Positions 34,503 through 48,400 of a stretch of 64,000 nt of DNA are shown here, one piece after another. The notes beneath the pieces were generated by a model that was not told the DNA's origin, made no database searches, and saw only the letters and a program-made list of their open reading frames with translations. Every line of letters begins with the position of its first letter. The first letter of the stretch is position 1. A program made the translations under genes and the position numbers. The DNA is from Taxillus chinensis (taxonomy: Eukaryota; Streptophyta; Magnoliopsida; Santalales; Loranthaceae): positions 7,193,293 through 7,257,292 of the forward strand of contig CM042092.1 of assembly GCA_023512835.1 (NCBI GenBank), given 5' to 3'.

Positions 34503-36960
34503 GGTCTGTATCCCCATCGCCAGAGCTATTGAGAACTAGTATTCATAAGAGTCGTGCTAATTTGAAAGATTACAATCTGTTGATCAAACTCCTGGCAATA
34601 AATTCAAGTACACTTCCAATTTATTATTTTAGATCAAGCAATCTCTAGGTAAATAAAGATCCTATAGTTAATTTAAATTCTGACAACACCATGTACTAAA
34701 TACATGTAGTAGCGACGCCCTTGTACTGGCAGGATAAATTAATATTCACCCACATAGTCCATAGAGCAGTCAGTGCTTCTCATGTGAGTTTTACGTGAAA
34801 AAATGTGTGATCGTCATCCACATGTCGTCATATTCACGGCCAGCCCTGTAGTTTGGGTGGCCCTAATCAAAATCCTACACAATGAGACCCTAGTAATTTT
34901 GGTAAGAAGCTTCTTTGTTAGAGGATGAGAAGGATCGCATTGATGAATTTATCCATGGATAATACTTATAAACAAAAAGTGTATTCGTGAATATAGTAAA
35001 AACAAAACTTGTTTTTAGAAAACCATCAAGAAGGTTAGTTTCAAAATCTCAACTCTATGATTGTATTTATATTATCTTATAGATTTTTTTTGTAATCATA
35101 TTGCAATTGATGGATGAACAAGGGCTAAGGGACTCAAGCCTTATGTGAATACCTATAATGCTCTGATCAGCTAATAAGTAGACAATTATCCTACTGCAAA
35201 AGACACATCAAGACTTAAACCTTTAGTTCAAAGTTGGAAGCAACACTCTAGAATTCTTTCTAGCTTTAAGCACACAATTAATTTTTAGCTCTAAGCAAAA
35301 AAATTTAAAAAACTAGAAAAGGATATAAATCTAGGGAAAAAAACAAAAACAAAAATTACCTAAATGGATAAGAAATGAGAAAGGGTAATTAAACCCTAAA
35401 TTTTTAATTTTATAAAATTGATTTCAAATTTATGGGAGATTAAAGAGAACTAGAGTAACTAATATAATTTCTTACCTTTGATTCAAGAACAAATGAGAGA
35501 AAAAGATAAAGTGAAGGTTGTGAAGAATGAACAAGCCATTGGATCATCGGGCAGCGGTGCCGATGCTGCGAGAGTGGTAAGCCTACATATTATAAATCAT
35601 CTTACGTAATGAGATTCGCTGTCGTTATCCCAATTTCAACAACCTAACCTTGATCCTCTCCTTTCAATTGATTCAAACGCGTGAGACTGTGGGAGTTTAT
35701 CTGGTAGTCGAAGACTGAATAAGAGGAGTAAAAAGATGATGATATTCAATTAAAAAAACCATTCATTAAATATGTATTTTTAAAAGCCCATGCCTAGCCC
35801 ATGTTTGTAGGGCTTTTCCTTTAGACAGTAAGAAACACTCAGCACGGGAAAAATCAGATATGAGTCTAAACACTAGCGTCTGGTCGGACTCTGGTTGATG
35901 AGATCGACAATTGATTCAATTAAAGAATGATGGATGGTACTTTTTGGAGGCCCCTCAAATTTGGAGGCCTCAATCGACTATTTGACCCTGCAAAACGACA
36001 GGGTTGGCCCTTATCATAATCCAGTATTGTTGGAAATAGATTAATTATTTATCTTTGTTGCCAAAATCTCGATTGGTACTAGTGGAGGTAGCAAATACTT
36101 TTGGCTCACCTAATTGATGATGGACATGTTTCGATAAATATATATCATAATATCATGACAACAGGTAAGCTCATGTGTCTAGTAACAATGATTCAAAAAA
36201 TATTTCACTTGCCAGCTTCACACCTAATAACAAAGCCGCAAATGAGATATTATGGCATGTTTGTTTTATATATTTCTGTTTTCGTTTTTCAATTATGATA
36301 GTTGTTTTCAAGTAAAAAAATATAAAATTTAAAATAAAATATTATTTCATTTATTATGACCTAAAAAGTAAAAATAATTTTTTATTGCTTTTAGTTTTTT
36401 TTTAAATAGCTATTACAAAACAAAAAATATACTAACCAAATATAGTATCTCTTAGTTTTCCTATTGAGATATTTCATTTATTGTATTGTGTGTACGGTTA
36501 AGCCTGAGTTTAGGAATTAGATTAGAATTACAACTTTAATTTTCTAATTTGTAGTTTTCTATTCTCCAATATTGCGTGTGCAAACACTAAAAACACATCA
36601 ATGAACTTGATAATTTATTCACGATTTCTTCATGCTATCAAAGTGATGAGACCTTTGACTAAAGAAAAAAATTGTATATATTCCACAAAAGTTATTGTTT
36701 AAACTTTATTGGTGAATGTTTAAAAAAACCTTTAAATGAAATTAGTAGCTGTTTTAAATCATGAATGTTAGAAAAGAGTGTGAGAAACCGCTTGGAAAAT
36801 AACTTTCAAATTTAAAATGATAATGTCAATTTTCATATAAATTGTAATAACATTTTCTATGTTTAAAATTTTGATTCGATTATTTTAAAACTATTAAATG
36901 AAGGATTATTTTAAAACTATTAGTTGAAGAATTGTTTTTTCAAAAATGAAAAATTATTTT
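34503..36960. other. AT-rich spacer without recognised features
   Basis: I see no gene or bounded element here. Short GC-richer patches (about 34700-34860 and 35500-35720) have no open frame of note. Confidence 0.5.
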
Positions 36961-36965
36961 AAAAT

Positions 36966-37322
36966 TGGTGCATTTGGTACAAAGTAAATCTGTGGTTTTT
37001 TAAAATCATAAGTAAGATTAATTTTTAAATTTAATTTTTAAAACAGATGAGTCTCTTATTTTTAAAAAATTATTTATAACTATTTTTTGTTTTCAAATTT
37101 AAATTTAATATTTTTATTGTGAAACTAAAATATTTTTTTTCCTATATTTAATTGTTTGGACTCACTTTTTTTTCATTTTTATGAGACTCAATTTTAGAAA
37201 AATACATATATTTTTTTAGAATATATTCTCTCTCATGCCAAATAAAAATTATTTTCAAATTACAATTCAATATAAATTTGAAAAGAAAAATAAAAGGTAA
37301 AACTCATGCCAAACATGATCTT
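36966..37322. mobile_element. AT-rich MITE-like repeat
   Basis: It begins ggtgcatttggtacaaag and ends actcatgccaaacatgatc, which are imperfect inverted repeats (core TTTGGYA / TRCCAAA). The interior is AT-rich with 'ttttcaaatttaaat' and 'agactcaattttag' motifs that recur near 760-1130, 8520-8865, 23230-23600, 31260-31810, 41940-42150 and 53950-54260. It is probably one copy of a local non-autonomous family. Confidence 0.5.
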
Positions 37323-38650
37323 ATTTGACATAAAATAGATGGAGCATATTTGTTGATTTAGATGACAGTAAAATTATTTTTAAGAAAAAATTTATTTACA
37401 AGTGGATAATTTGTAAATAGATATTTTTTTCGTTAAATCGATATGAATAAACAAATAAAAAAAGCTAACTTAACGATAATAAAAATATTTTCATATATAA
37501 TTAGATATAATATTATTTTATTTTTAATAATAAAGGAAAAGAAGTCAAAATGCATGCATCCTTGTGACTGTGTGCAGCACGGCGGTGGGGTGATTGGAGT
37601 CTCTGTGCAAAGCTGGCAGCACTTATCGTCTTCGTTTATATCCGTAGATTCTCTCAGAGGCCTGCCGCTAAGATGACATCATGACGTACCCGAGTCTTGT
37701 AGGTGTCCAATATATGTATGGAGAGGCGTGTGGGTAATTGAGAATTTCAAATTCAATGCAATAATTAATTTCACACAGGAAGCTAGGTAGGGTGATATAT
37801 GGGCGGGCGTTGTTGTTAATTAGCATTAATTAATTGAACTCCATGCATTAACTCACGTACATGTGACAGTGGGATTCTTCTTTGCTTTTGGTCTTGGATT
37901 TGTTGTCAATGTCATCATATGTAATGTACTAATGGCTGCGCTGATCGCTAATGCTAGGATGGCGTGAGCAAACGGGAGAGGCGCCAGGCTTTGGCTAGAT
38001 AGCTGTCAAACTAGGTCTATATTTTTTTTTATTCTGACGTCGATCTGAGCCAGTTTTGATGCAGAAATCTTACACATGTAAGTGTGAGGAACCTCGGTCA
38101 GGGCCCTATCATTGTCCCAATAACTTTACTGTGTGCTCGTCCCGTCGTCCGTTTGATAAATGTTTAAGGTTTATAATTTTAATTTCACATATAACTTATT
38201 TTTTATTGAACTTAAAACTTAAAACAGTGAAGATTATAAATCGATAGTGCAATTTTTAGAGACTATATATTGTCCTAATAATTCAATAAACTTTTTATTC
38301 TGTACAATATACGTAATATAATAACTCTTTATTTTAAAAAAATTACAATTCATTCTTCATATACTATTTTATTATTTTTTATTTTCTCCCTTTTCTCTCC
38401 AAATAAAAATTTATTATATTAAAAATATAATAAAAATTATTATTTTAATATAAATAAAGTTAAAATGAAAAGTATTGTTGGAATTAGAATAAAAAAACTC
38501 TTCGTGACTACAAATTTTTCCACGTATATAAATAAAACATATATTATTATTGTAGATGCTCTTAAAACATTAGAGATTCATGTTTATTCGTTAGTATTTA
38601 ACAATAGTTCGTGAAAACTAGTTTACAAAAAGTATTTTAAAATATACTTA

Positions 38651-39403
38651 GAGCATCTTCAATGTTATTAGGCTAAATTAATTAGCTAAAATCATATTTA
38701 ACTTGTTACAGTAATGATTTAACTAATGTCACTCCAATGTTGCATTATATATATTTTTGCTTACTAATAATTTTCTTAATCTATTCCTGCACTATCTTTC
38801 TCAAATTCTAAATTCTTAATGGAGGACTAGATTGACGATGGGCAGAGCATCGTTTAACGACTCTCATATGCCATGATTCAAGGCCTTGGGTGAATTGAAG
38901 TTGAGTAGAGCATGGTTGATGCAAGGACAAGAGAGGAGGTAGGGGTGAGCGTGCGACAAGGAACACATGGGGATTGGGGGGGGGGGGGGGGGTTGGGGTT
39001 GTGTGTGTGTGTGACGGGAGAAGAAGGGAGGGAGCTGTGGGCATGCGACGCGGAACGCAGTGGGAGCTTGGGTTGGAGGCGTGCAGTGGGGAGAAGAGGG
39101 GCGTGCGATGGGGAACGCAATGTGAGCTTGGGTAGGGGGCGCGACAAGAGAGGAGAAGGGGGGTGGTGTGCGACGGGGGAAGAGAGGAAGGAGGGTGGGG
39201 GAGCGTGCGACTGAAGCATAAATGCGGACTGAAATGTTAGCCTGGAGCGTAATTTTATCTTATGTGCTGACATGATAGGATTAACTAAAGCAAAAGCAAA
39301 AGTCATTTTTAGCTTTTGCTAAAGGTTTACCTAAATCATTAGAGAACAATTTCATTCGTATTTGACTATAGCTTTTGCTATAGCTGATGGATTGAAAATG
39401 CCC
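38651..39403. mobile_element. PIF/Harbinger-like non-autonomous element with GC-rich cargo
   Basis: The termini are GAGCATCTTCAAT and ATTGAAAATGCCC, an imperfect inverted repeat with 11 of 13 matching. TTA borders each side (38648-38650 and 39404-39406). AT-rich arms surround a G-rich core at about 38930-39225, with an 18-base G run near 38976-38993 and two to three diverged units of about 60 bp ('ggaacgca-tg-gagcttgg') at 39040-39190. No transposase is present. Open frames in the core are compositional. Confidence 0.7.
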
Positions 39404-39940
39404 TTACATATTTATTTGTGAATATATATATTTTTTTCTCGAATTTAGCAAGTTTATTTGTTTAATTATTCGCGAATTAAAATATTTATTTATTTAAAAT
39501 TTATAAATAAATTAATTTGTTCGTAAACTCATCTGAATGTTCCTCATTTTAACTATTCACGAATTAAAATATTAATTATTCAAATTTTATAACTAAACAT
39601 GTTTATTCGTAAACACAATTACTTATTCGTTTGTTCAACGAATCAAACACAACATTGTTGAAGTTTATTAACTTATTTTCTTAATTTTTTTTATAAACAT
39701 TATATTTTTAAATAAACATAAATAATTTTTTATCAAATGTTTAATTTTTATATCATAATTTTAATTAATCAAAAATGTTTAAGAGCATTTGTTTACTATC
39801 ATAATTATAAATTAGAAAAAATACATGTATAAGTACATTCCTATCCCCAATGCAGTATTATACTTGTAATATTTTTTTTGGTGATAAAAATGAAAAGATG
39901 GAGAAAATAAAAAAAATAAGTAATAAATGTAACAGACTAA

Positions 39941-40070
39941 TAATTTATTTAATCTCTTGTTATATGATATATTGACACCTTGTCATGATTTATTAAATTG
40001 GGTGATAATTTATTTAATCTCTTGTTATATGATATATTGACACCTTGTCATGATTTATTAAATTGGGTGA
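39941..40070. repeat. 65-bp perfect tandem duplication
   Basis: Units 39941-40005 and 40006-40070 both begin taatttatttaatctcttg and end ttaaattgggtga. They look identical base for base, so the duplication is recent. Confidence 0.95.
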
Positions 40071-40129
40071 TAATATAAATAAGCATATATTTATATATAT
40101 TACAATATATATTTTTTAAAAAAAGCAAA

Positions 40130-40660
40130 ATTGTGTGTCAATTCTCTCTTCGTCCTCCGGCGTCTCCTGCTAGTCTACTACCACAGTCCACAGGTGCACC
40201 TGTGTATAGCCTCCCCCAAAAATTCTATCCACCACCCACACACGAGGAGCCCCGGATTGGATGCGGATCATGTTGCCCGAATCAATCATTCCCATCTAAT
40301 TTTATATACCAATTTGGCCCAACCAACAGCCTCGCCTCCTCTAATCTTCCCCTTTCCGTGACTGCCCAACGCCTTTGCCAACATCCACGTCGCCGGACAC
40401 CTGCCGCTGCTCCGCCCTCGCTTTTGTCATCAGCGACCAGACGCCCCGCCCCATCAGTCTGCAACCCCGATGTTGCGTCGTCCTCCAAGAACCTACTATC
40501 AAATCTGAGGCCACATCAAACACATCTAAGCAATTGGCCGAATGGCTAAACTTGATGGAATTGGAAGCAGAAGTTTGGGGGGGAAAGGTAATAAATTTTG
40601 AGTTGGGTTTCAAATTTGGGTATGGTTTGAAAAAAAGTCCAAGGGCTGAACTTTAAAAAT
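40130..40660 (+). other. GC-rich island with open frames, function unknown
   Basis: A plus-strand frame of 138 codons (40133-40549) is rich in P, S and A. An overlapping frame at 40375-40656 (93 codons) ends with KQLAEWLNLMELEAEVWGGKV at a GGTAATAA that could be a splice donor. No domain is recognised. It could be a captured gene piece or the leader of a decayed retroelement, as it lies just before the CTCGAG-rich repeat. Confidence 0.3.
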
Positions 40661-40799
40661 GCCTACGAACCCAAGTTTTTCAAGCAACATTTCAATCCGC
40701 GTTTGAAATTTGGATTGCGCCTACCATACATATATATATATATATGTAACGCACCACATGAAGAAGAGGTAGAGATGGGGCTCGAATGGTACATTTGGA

Positions 40800-41345
40800 T
40801 ATAGAAAGAAGAACACGACATAAAATTTGAATTTATAGGCGAAAGAGTGTGTTTTTTTGAAATTCGAGAGCGGTAAACACCCATGAGTGTTTGCAACCTG
40901 TGCGTCTCATTGATACCTACAAATCCAAAAAAATGGACCTAAATCGGACTACCGTATACAATTAAAGTTATGACCGTTTAAAGTTTTATAAAAAATTACA
41001 GTTGATAGAACCCATAAACCCATAGATCTGACCGTGGAAGAAATGATCGAAGCTTGATCGATGCTCAAGCATATGAGCTTGAGCAGGGGCTCGAGCCACT
41101 ATACTCGATTCTATGCTTGAGGCGGTCTCGAACAGAATCTTGAGCAACCTGCTCAAGCCTCAAACTCGAGTATGTCTCAAGCAAGCCTCGAGTGAGGTGG
41201 CTCGAGCTCCTGCTCGAGGCATGCTCGAGCGATGATCCGAAAGCACACTGAATTGTGAAAAAAAAACTGCTGATATGACTTCTTCCACGACAGTTGGAGA
41301 CACAAAAATACCACAACAGCGATTGTACTTAGTACTGCTCGTATA
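40800..41345. repeat. CTCGAG-rich dispersed repeat, copy 2
   Basis: This is the partner of 33341-33870 (same order of motifs). The core at about 41070-41235 carries many CTCGAG hexamers and related cttgag/ctcaag units in both orientations, so it is self-complementary. It ends 'ttgtacttagta'. It is probably an LTR-derived segment, diverged from copy 1. Confidence 0.65.
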
Positions 41346-44300
41346 TATACACACACATCTTACAAAAACTAGGTGAACCAAACTATACAATTTTTTCATG
41401 TTTAACACAGTCACTTACTTTCGATAAATTAACACACTTTTTATATACATAGGCAATGTTTGTTTATTCGGGTGAATCATTTTAAATGTTTGATGAGTTA
41501 TGATTCACTTAGAGTAATGTATTAGATACACCAAATGCTTTTTAAATTTACATATCCGATTAAATATTAATTATATGACTATAAAGTTGCTTATATTATG
41601 TATTTTAACTAAAGTTTTAGTAAATTATATTTTTTACTTAATTGGTTTTTAAAATTTTTAATTAAAATACGTACTTCAATGACACTTTATAGTCAAATTT
41701 GATTAATATTTAATTACGTATGTACAATTTAAAAAAAAACTAGTGAGTCCAATTCCAAGATTATTAGTCAAATCTGTCATTAGCATCAGCAATTTCACTT
41801 CTGGTTTGTTGATAGCATTGCCTATGGTTTGTTAATCTCACCTCTAGTTTGCCAATGCATTGACGACATCGCATCTAGTTCATCAATTTTGTCTTTGCGT
41901 TAATTTGCATTGATGATTGCCTGTGGTTTCTTTCTTATACTTAATTATTCAAATTTATCCTATTTTTTATTTTTTAATAAATTTTATGAAATTTTGTTAT
42001 AGAAAAATAAATTCTTTTTAAAATATATTTGCTATCATTTTAAACAATATTTATTTTTAAAATTTAATTTAAATTAAATATGAATAAAAATTAAATAATA
42101 AAACTAAAAGCATGAAATTTAAAAAACATATCAAACACCCAATTCCTTGGGTGAATTTGAATCCTTACTAGTTTTGTATAATAATATTTTATAATTTATA
42201 TTCTTCTATTTCATTTGAGTATGAGATCATCTGAATAGTGATGTACTCATCATTTTGAGAGTTTAAATTATAATTGAGTTTAATTTAGAGTTTATAATTC
42301 TGATAAATTAATTATTATTTTTTTAGAGTTATAAATTAATAAACACGCGGAAATATAAATATGAAAAAAGACGATATAGCTTTCACCATACGTTTATTCT
42401 ATGTTTGGTGAGAATGGCTTATATGAGAACTTGAAGTTTGAGGAGGAACCGGTGTGTAGGCCTTGTTTGCCTTGTCTAGTAGGATAGTCTAAAGTTATGA
42501 GTTACATATTGAGCCTATAGTTCATTCCACTTTGTTGTTGTTTGTCTTTCAAGTTCTATTATAGACTAGCATATGATTTTGTTTCAGGTGGACATTGCAT
42601 ACTTTTGATGTTATATAATGTACTATTTGTGAGCTCTGACATGAATTTGTGAAAAGTAATATATAAACATGTTTTGTGATATAATTATGTATTATGATAG
42701 TATAAATGTACATAATTATTCTTGTACATAATTAAAACAACTTCTATGATGGGTTTAATTTAGTGTTTGTTACTATCCGTTGACCTTGTGGACAAGGAAA
42801 AGTCTCATTTCTGATTTTAGTTTCCTAAAATGATGAGCGTGACAATACCACTCGGTAAGGTAAGAATTAAGATATGGTGAAAAAACCAAGGGAAAGCTAT
42901 GTGGGAGCAGGAAGAAACGATGGAAAAAAAGTATTATAACATTTTTGATGTTGGATTCAACCAATGCATGTCATTGGTTGAGGCCCGCCCCGTCGCTCGT
43001 CCGGCCCGATTTACACGCCAGAGTAAAAAGATGTGCAACCAGAAACTTATAAAAAATACGTAGAAACATGTATATAAAAGCTACTGTATATAATTTTGTT
43101 CCGTTTCGTCGCTCGGCGCGCATATCTTTACTGTGTAATTTAATGGCTGTTGTGTTTGGCATGTACGGTTTGGAGCTGTAAATCATTCGACTGCAGCGCT
43201 GCCATCTGCCTCCGCTTTAATTGCATGAAAATTTTAGCTCGCAGCTTTACGAAAAAGAAAAACTCATAAAAAAATGTAGGCACTGCTGCCAGCTGTTTGT
43301 AAAACAAATCAACAATCCATTCAATTTTCGATTTGACATTAATAAATTAACAGCAACAGTAATAAATTAATAAAACTGGTACTATACTTATTGGGACGTG
43401 ACTACAAGACATGACCGCCTCGACTTGACGTCGCTGGCAGGTAGAGAGATCTTCATGAATCGCGGTTATTATTATTATTTATTACATATACACATATTAA
43501 TATGTTTTTTCGTAAAAAAAAAAAAAAAGAGAGTTAATATATCGAAAACACAACACTGACCGTACCATATAACGTAAGAGTATCGAGAACAGAAGTCCCA
43601 AAATTGGAAAACATTGAGGGACGCGTGCGCAAGAGCAAATCCAAGGATAACGAAGTAACCAGCTTTGTGGACTGTGGGTGGCGTCATCGTAATATTTCTC
43701 AGAACCCGTGCCCAACCTTGGAAATAGGTAGGATCTTATCGTTGACGACGGATCTTTGACTTTAACTTCTAGTATCCCCTCTCTCTCTCTCTCTCTCTGA
43801 CCTATATTAAAATAATTTTTTATTATTTTAAAAAAACTAAATATACTCATAAATATTCTAATATTATATTTATATTTAAATATTTATTTTTTTCATAAAT
43901 AATTATAAAAAATTTAAAATAATATGTTCGGAAAATAATTTTAAAATATAAATATAATATTTTAAAAATAATATTCAAAGATTTAATTTAAAATTTCTAA
44001 GATATAACTTATTTTCATACATTATACGAGATTCACAATACAATTAAATAATCATTAAAAGTAAAATATTTTTCTTAATAACTAAAATCTTGCATAAAAA
44101 ATTCAGTATTTATTTTACACGGAGGTGTGAGCATGCATTATTATTTAATATTAATTTTTTTAAAAAAGGTACCCATGGATTGGGTACAAATATGAATTAG
44201 AACACTAGACACTCATAACTCAATTATTTTTTTTAAAAATTTATAGATTTAAATTATTTTTTGTGTCACTATATAAATATATATCACAATTAATTTCATA

Positions 44301-45060
44301 AATTAATTTTTATATTATTAAAATAATATTTTATATTATTTTTATTTAAATGTTATGGAAAATAGGTGAGATTTTTTTTATATAATTTAATAATTATTTG
44401 AAGTGAATAATATTTTTTAATATATTATAAAATTATATATAATTTTATAAAAAAATTAAATATAAAATATCTATGTGATATTACTTTTTTATAATTTTTA
44501 ATTTTTTTTTCTAATAAATAAAATTTTATAGTAAATCTGCTAGTGTTGTACTACAATCATTTTCTGTCAAGGACAATAATTTACTTTTCGTATCTATAAT
44601 CCCCCTATTTAACGGGTACCATGGGTCCGCATATGATTGGACAAATTTACTCGAGTAATGAGTGCTCTTTATTGCACGCATTGAAAGTTATTTTGAATTC
44701 AATTTTTTTAACCTTTCAATCACAAATTATTTTCTCCATACAATACTCTTAAAACTTGACCAAATAACATTTTTAAAATTTTGTTTTGACAAAGTAATTT
44801 ATAAAAAATATTTTATAGGTTTCTTTTAACTTGTAACTTTTTAGGAAGTCCAGCTTCTCTTTTCAATTCTATTGTTTGCCACTAATCTTTAAAAGAAAAA
44901 TTGAACTTATTTTCCGGAAATTAGTGTCATGGATATAGTTAAATGGAAATGTAAATATTATTTTTTCTCGCAGTGTCATCATTATAAAAGATGATAATAT
45001 TAAAGACAAAACAATATTAAGAAGAAAAAGTTTTTTTTTTTTCCATTTTTTTTCATTTCA
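41346..45060. other. Gene-free spacer, AT-rich
   Basis: I see only AT-rich sequence, one likely copy of the AT-rich dispersed repeat (about 41940-42150), short repeats of 'tttgttgatag/tttgttaatc' near 41800-41880, and a (CT)n microsatellite at 43778-43798. No gene is recognised. Confidence 0.5.
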
Positions 45061-45074
45061 TTAATTAGGTGTAA

Positions 45075-45338
45075 ACGCGCCGTCGGAAAGCTGTTCGACG
45101 ACACATCGGCCGCCGTAGGGTGGACTTACTAGGAAGAGTAGCTACTGACGAGGAAATGCGGTCGGTTCCTGGGCATGTGTCGTGCTACGACTTGAATGGG
45201 AATCTGAACACGTGGCTCCCGCTGCAGCCACCTATTGAAGAAGGAGAGTTTCGGGCGTGGCGGCGGCGGCAGCCGCTGTGCTGGGCCGACTTTGTGTGGG
45301 ATTGGGGATACAGTAGGAGATCAAAACAACGTTGCTGA
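45075..45338 (+). other. GC-rich orphan open frame
   Basis: The stretch is open from 45075 to the stop at 45336-45338 (88 codons) and much more GC-rich than its surroundings. It reads LLGRVATDEEMRSVPGHV, then YDLNGNLNTWLPLQPPIEEG and WADFVWDWGYS. I do not recognise a family. No ATG sits near the start and no splice partner is evident, so it may be one exon of an unknown gene or a captured fragment. Confidence 0.3.
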
Positions 45339-45417
45339 AGGATTATCACAGCAGAGATGAAGGATTGGCAGATAACATGTGTTGAGGCGCCTCGCGCGTG
45401 TGTATCTGTATGTATAC

Positions 45418-45473
<56 letters not shown>
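45418..45473. repeat. Compound (GT)n(GA)n microsatellite
   Basis: About 10 GT units (45418-45438) are followed directly by about 17 GA units (45439-45473). Confidence 0.97.
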
Positions 45474-45476
<3 letters not shown>

Positions 45477-48400
45477 AGGGAAAATATTAATAATCAATCG
45501 GCACAACATTGATTAGATCACGTCAAACCAATGAAACTGATGGTTGAATCAATACGTGCAACCTTGGCGGTTTATGAAAGGCTGTTTTTTACCCCCAAAA
45601 ATATTATATATATATATTTTTAGAATGTCATGGCATAAAATAAACAACATTATAGGTTACGTTTAATTTGACGTTGTTATTTAAAAAGTTTTTTTTTTAA
45701 ATTATAAGTTCAGATTACTCATGACTAATTTTAAATTCATCAGACTTATAATTTATTTTTTAAATTATATTTTTAAATATAATATCATCATACTAAATAA
45801 CATCATAGTGATCTAGTTTGATATTGCATTTGAAAAACTAAGCAACAAATTTCACAACAAATTTCATTTAATAAACTAAAAAAAATCACATATATTTTTT
45901 TTTTGGTAAAAGCATAAACATTTTAAAAGTTATTTTACAAAGTAACAACTTTTAAAATTTTAAATATCAACATTAACCTTAATCATATGGATATGAAAAT
46001 GATTACATATTTAAAATTTAAAATTTAAAAAATAAGAATATTTTTATCTTTATAAACATTCATAATAATTTTATTTTTGATTTACTAAACATTTATTATC
46101 TATTTTTAGAATTTACATTGCTTTTCAAATCATTGTTAATCAAACATTTATCTGCTTCTTTAGCATAATTAAAAATAACTTTTTTTAAAAAGCACAATGT
46201 TACTAAATTGAACAATATCACATAAATGAACAACCACAACCACATCACACATGGGCTCAAAGCATTACCACATGTATATGGTAGGGACATAAAAATTATT
46301 TAGATGATTAAAAAGAATTCACACGTGGCTCTTCATGTCCATAATAAATTTTAAAGTTTTAATAAAATATAGGATCCTACAAAATAGAGTTCGGGGATGG
46401 AATTTATAGAATGAATCCCATATTTAGAAATGAGCTATTTATACCTTAAACTATTTATCTTTAATCTTTTTATATATTTCTTGATACATATAAACTTTTG
46501 AGTGATTGTGGTAAATAGAAGATAGAGAAAAAGAATTAAAAAAAATTAATTTTAAAAATAGAGATAAGGATGAGAAATGAGATATAAAAGGCAATTTATC
46601 CAAAAAGCTTAAAAACCTCACTTTTCAAACTCTTCATTTAACATAAAATTTGAATTGTACTTTTTAAAATTTAACATGTACTATTTTGTCTTTATTCTTT
46701 AAAAAATTATATTTTCTCTCTCATTTTTCCTTTCAATTTCTCTCCCCTCTTTTATTTCAAAAATAAAATTTTAATTAAATAGTAAAATTAAATTATTAAA
46801 GTATAGAAACTGAAAATTGTATTATTAAAATATAAAAAAGTTTTTCTTTTTGTTATTTTGAAATACCAAATTTGAATAGGCTGCAGTGAATACTTTGAGA
46901 GGTTTCAAAAACTAAACAAATTATAAAAAAAAATGTACTATTCATTTCCCAAAATATGGATGAAAACTCAAACCTGTATGCAAATGCTTCATTACAAAAT
47001 ATTATCCATTGATTATAATTAATTCAAGTAGATTGTATAATTGATTTGTACCACAAGATATATTTCATGTATATGGCTACAAATAGGTCGTAATATTCCA
47101 CATTAGCTAGAGGTGGGAAACAAAGTCTACGCTTAAGATAGCATGTATAATTATTTGAAGGGGGTAAATGAAGCCCACCAAAAATAAGACCATGAATGTA
47201 ATAACCCAAAGTGAACAATATCGTGTTATATGACACGTCTCCCTTTTCCAGAAAACTAAGATTGGGTAAGTGACTCTCCATGTTCATACTTGTAAGATCA
47301 CCGTCCCTGCTATTTTAAATCATCTGTGTATAATCATATAACAAGAGTAATCTTATATTCCTAATGAAATCATTTAGATATAATTTAGTACCAACTACAA
47401 ATCAATTAATCCAAATATATGTGTCAATAACAATCAATTATAATACAACCGTCACAAACTCATGTCAGGAAAATAATAATCAATATATCTCAAATACAAT
47501 AGAACAATTAGATAAGGTCTACCATACATTAAATAAGATGGTAACTGGTTGCTCGTGTTGTGATATTGGCAACTATCTCCTGCAAACACCTCAAAAGAAT
47601 GTTAACAAAGGAGGGTAAACACAAATGCCCAATATGTGAGTTACAACTCTAGATCATCCAATAATTCTACAAAAACCTAAAGTTATATGCTTAGTGTATG
47701 TATGTGCTAGTGTAGTGTTTTAAATTACTAAACATACAAACAAATGTCAAACTGATACCAATAGTTGAAGCCAAGTCATGGCATCAACTAATCAATCAAC
47801 CAACAATATATCTGTAACTCTCCAAATCCGAGACATTTATATCGGATACGTTAATGAAATTATGTACATAAGTTTGATATAAATTTTAAATTATTAATTA
47901 TTTCATCAAATATAACATTAATTATCATAAAATTTAATATAAGATCTTAAGGTTTAGGGGCATAGAAACTAAGTGTCAACAATCAATTATTATATAAGAT
48001 AACACACGAGCTGTCATACATAAACTAACAAACACATAACTTTATTTCTAAGCATATCTTGACTCCTTATTTTAGTATTTTTATTCCTTTAATTATCCAG
48101 GGATTGGACAAGAAATCATAAAAAGGATTGAACTCAAATAGTCCAATAAGGATAAATAGGATAAAGTAATCATAATATATAAAAACATACCATGAGAAAT
48201 ATTACAAGTAAAATCCTGACATAAGATATTTTATGAAGGTTTAATTATGCTAGACATCATATCATAACATAATGATTTAGGTTAACTAGCCAGATACCAC
48301 AACATAACATATTATCAATTAGATTGACACGTTCTAGTGATGTTCTTTATATAATGCATTGACGGTCTTTCTGGAACTACTTATATACTTACTTTGTCTA

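Noticed and set aside
34932..34944. GGATCGCATTGAT, a 13-base match to the core of miR393
   Set aside because: The ends of the mature sequence do not match, and I found no complementary star arm or long foldback nearby; it lies in AT-rich spacer, so chance is the simpler reading.
38878..39306. 142-codon minus-strand proline/serine-rich frame
   Set aside because: Compositional: the G-rich repetitive core of the PIF-like element read on the C-rich strand.
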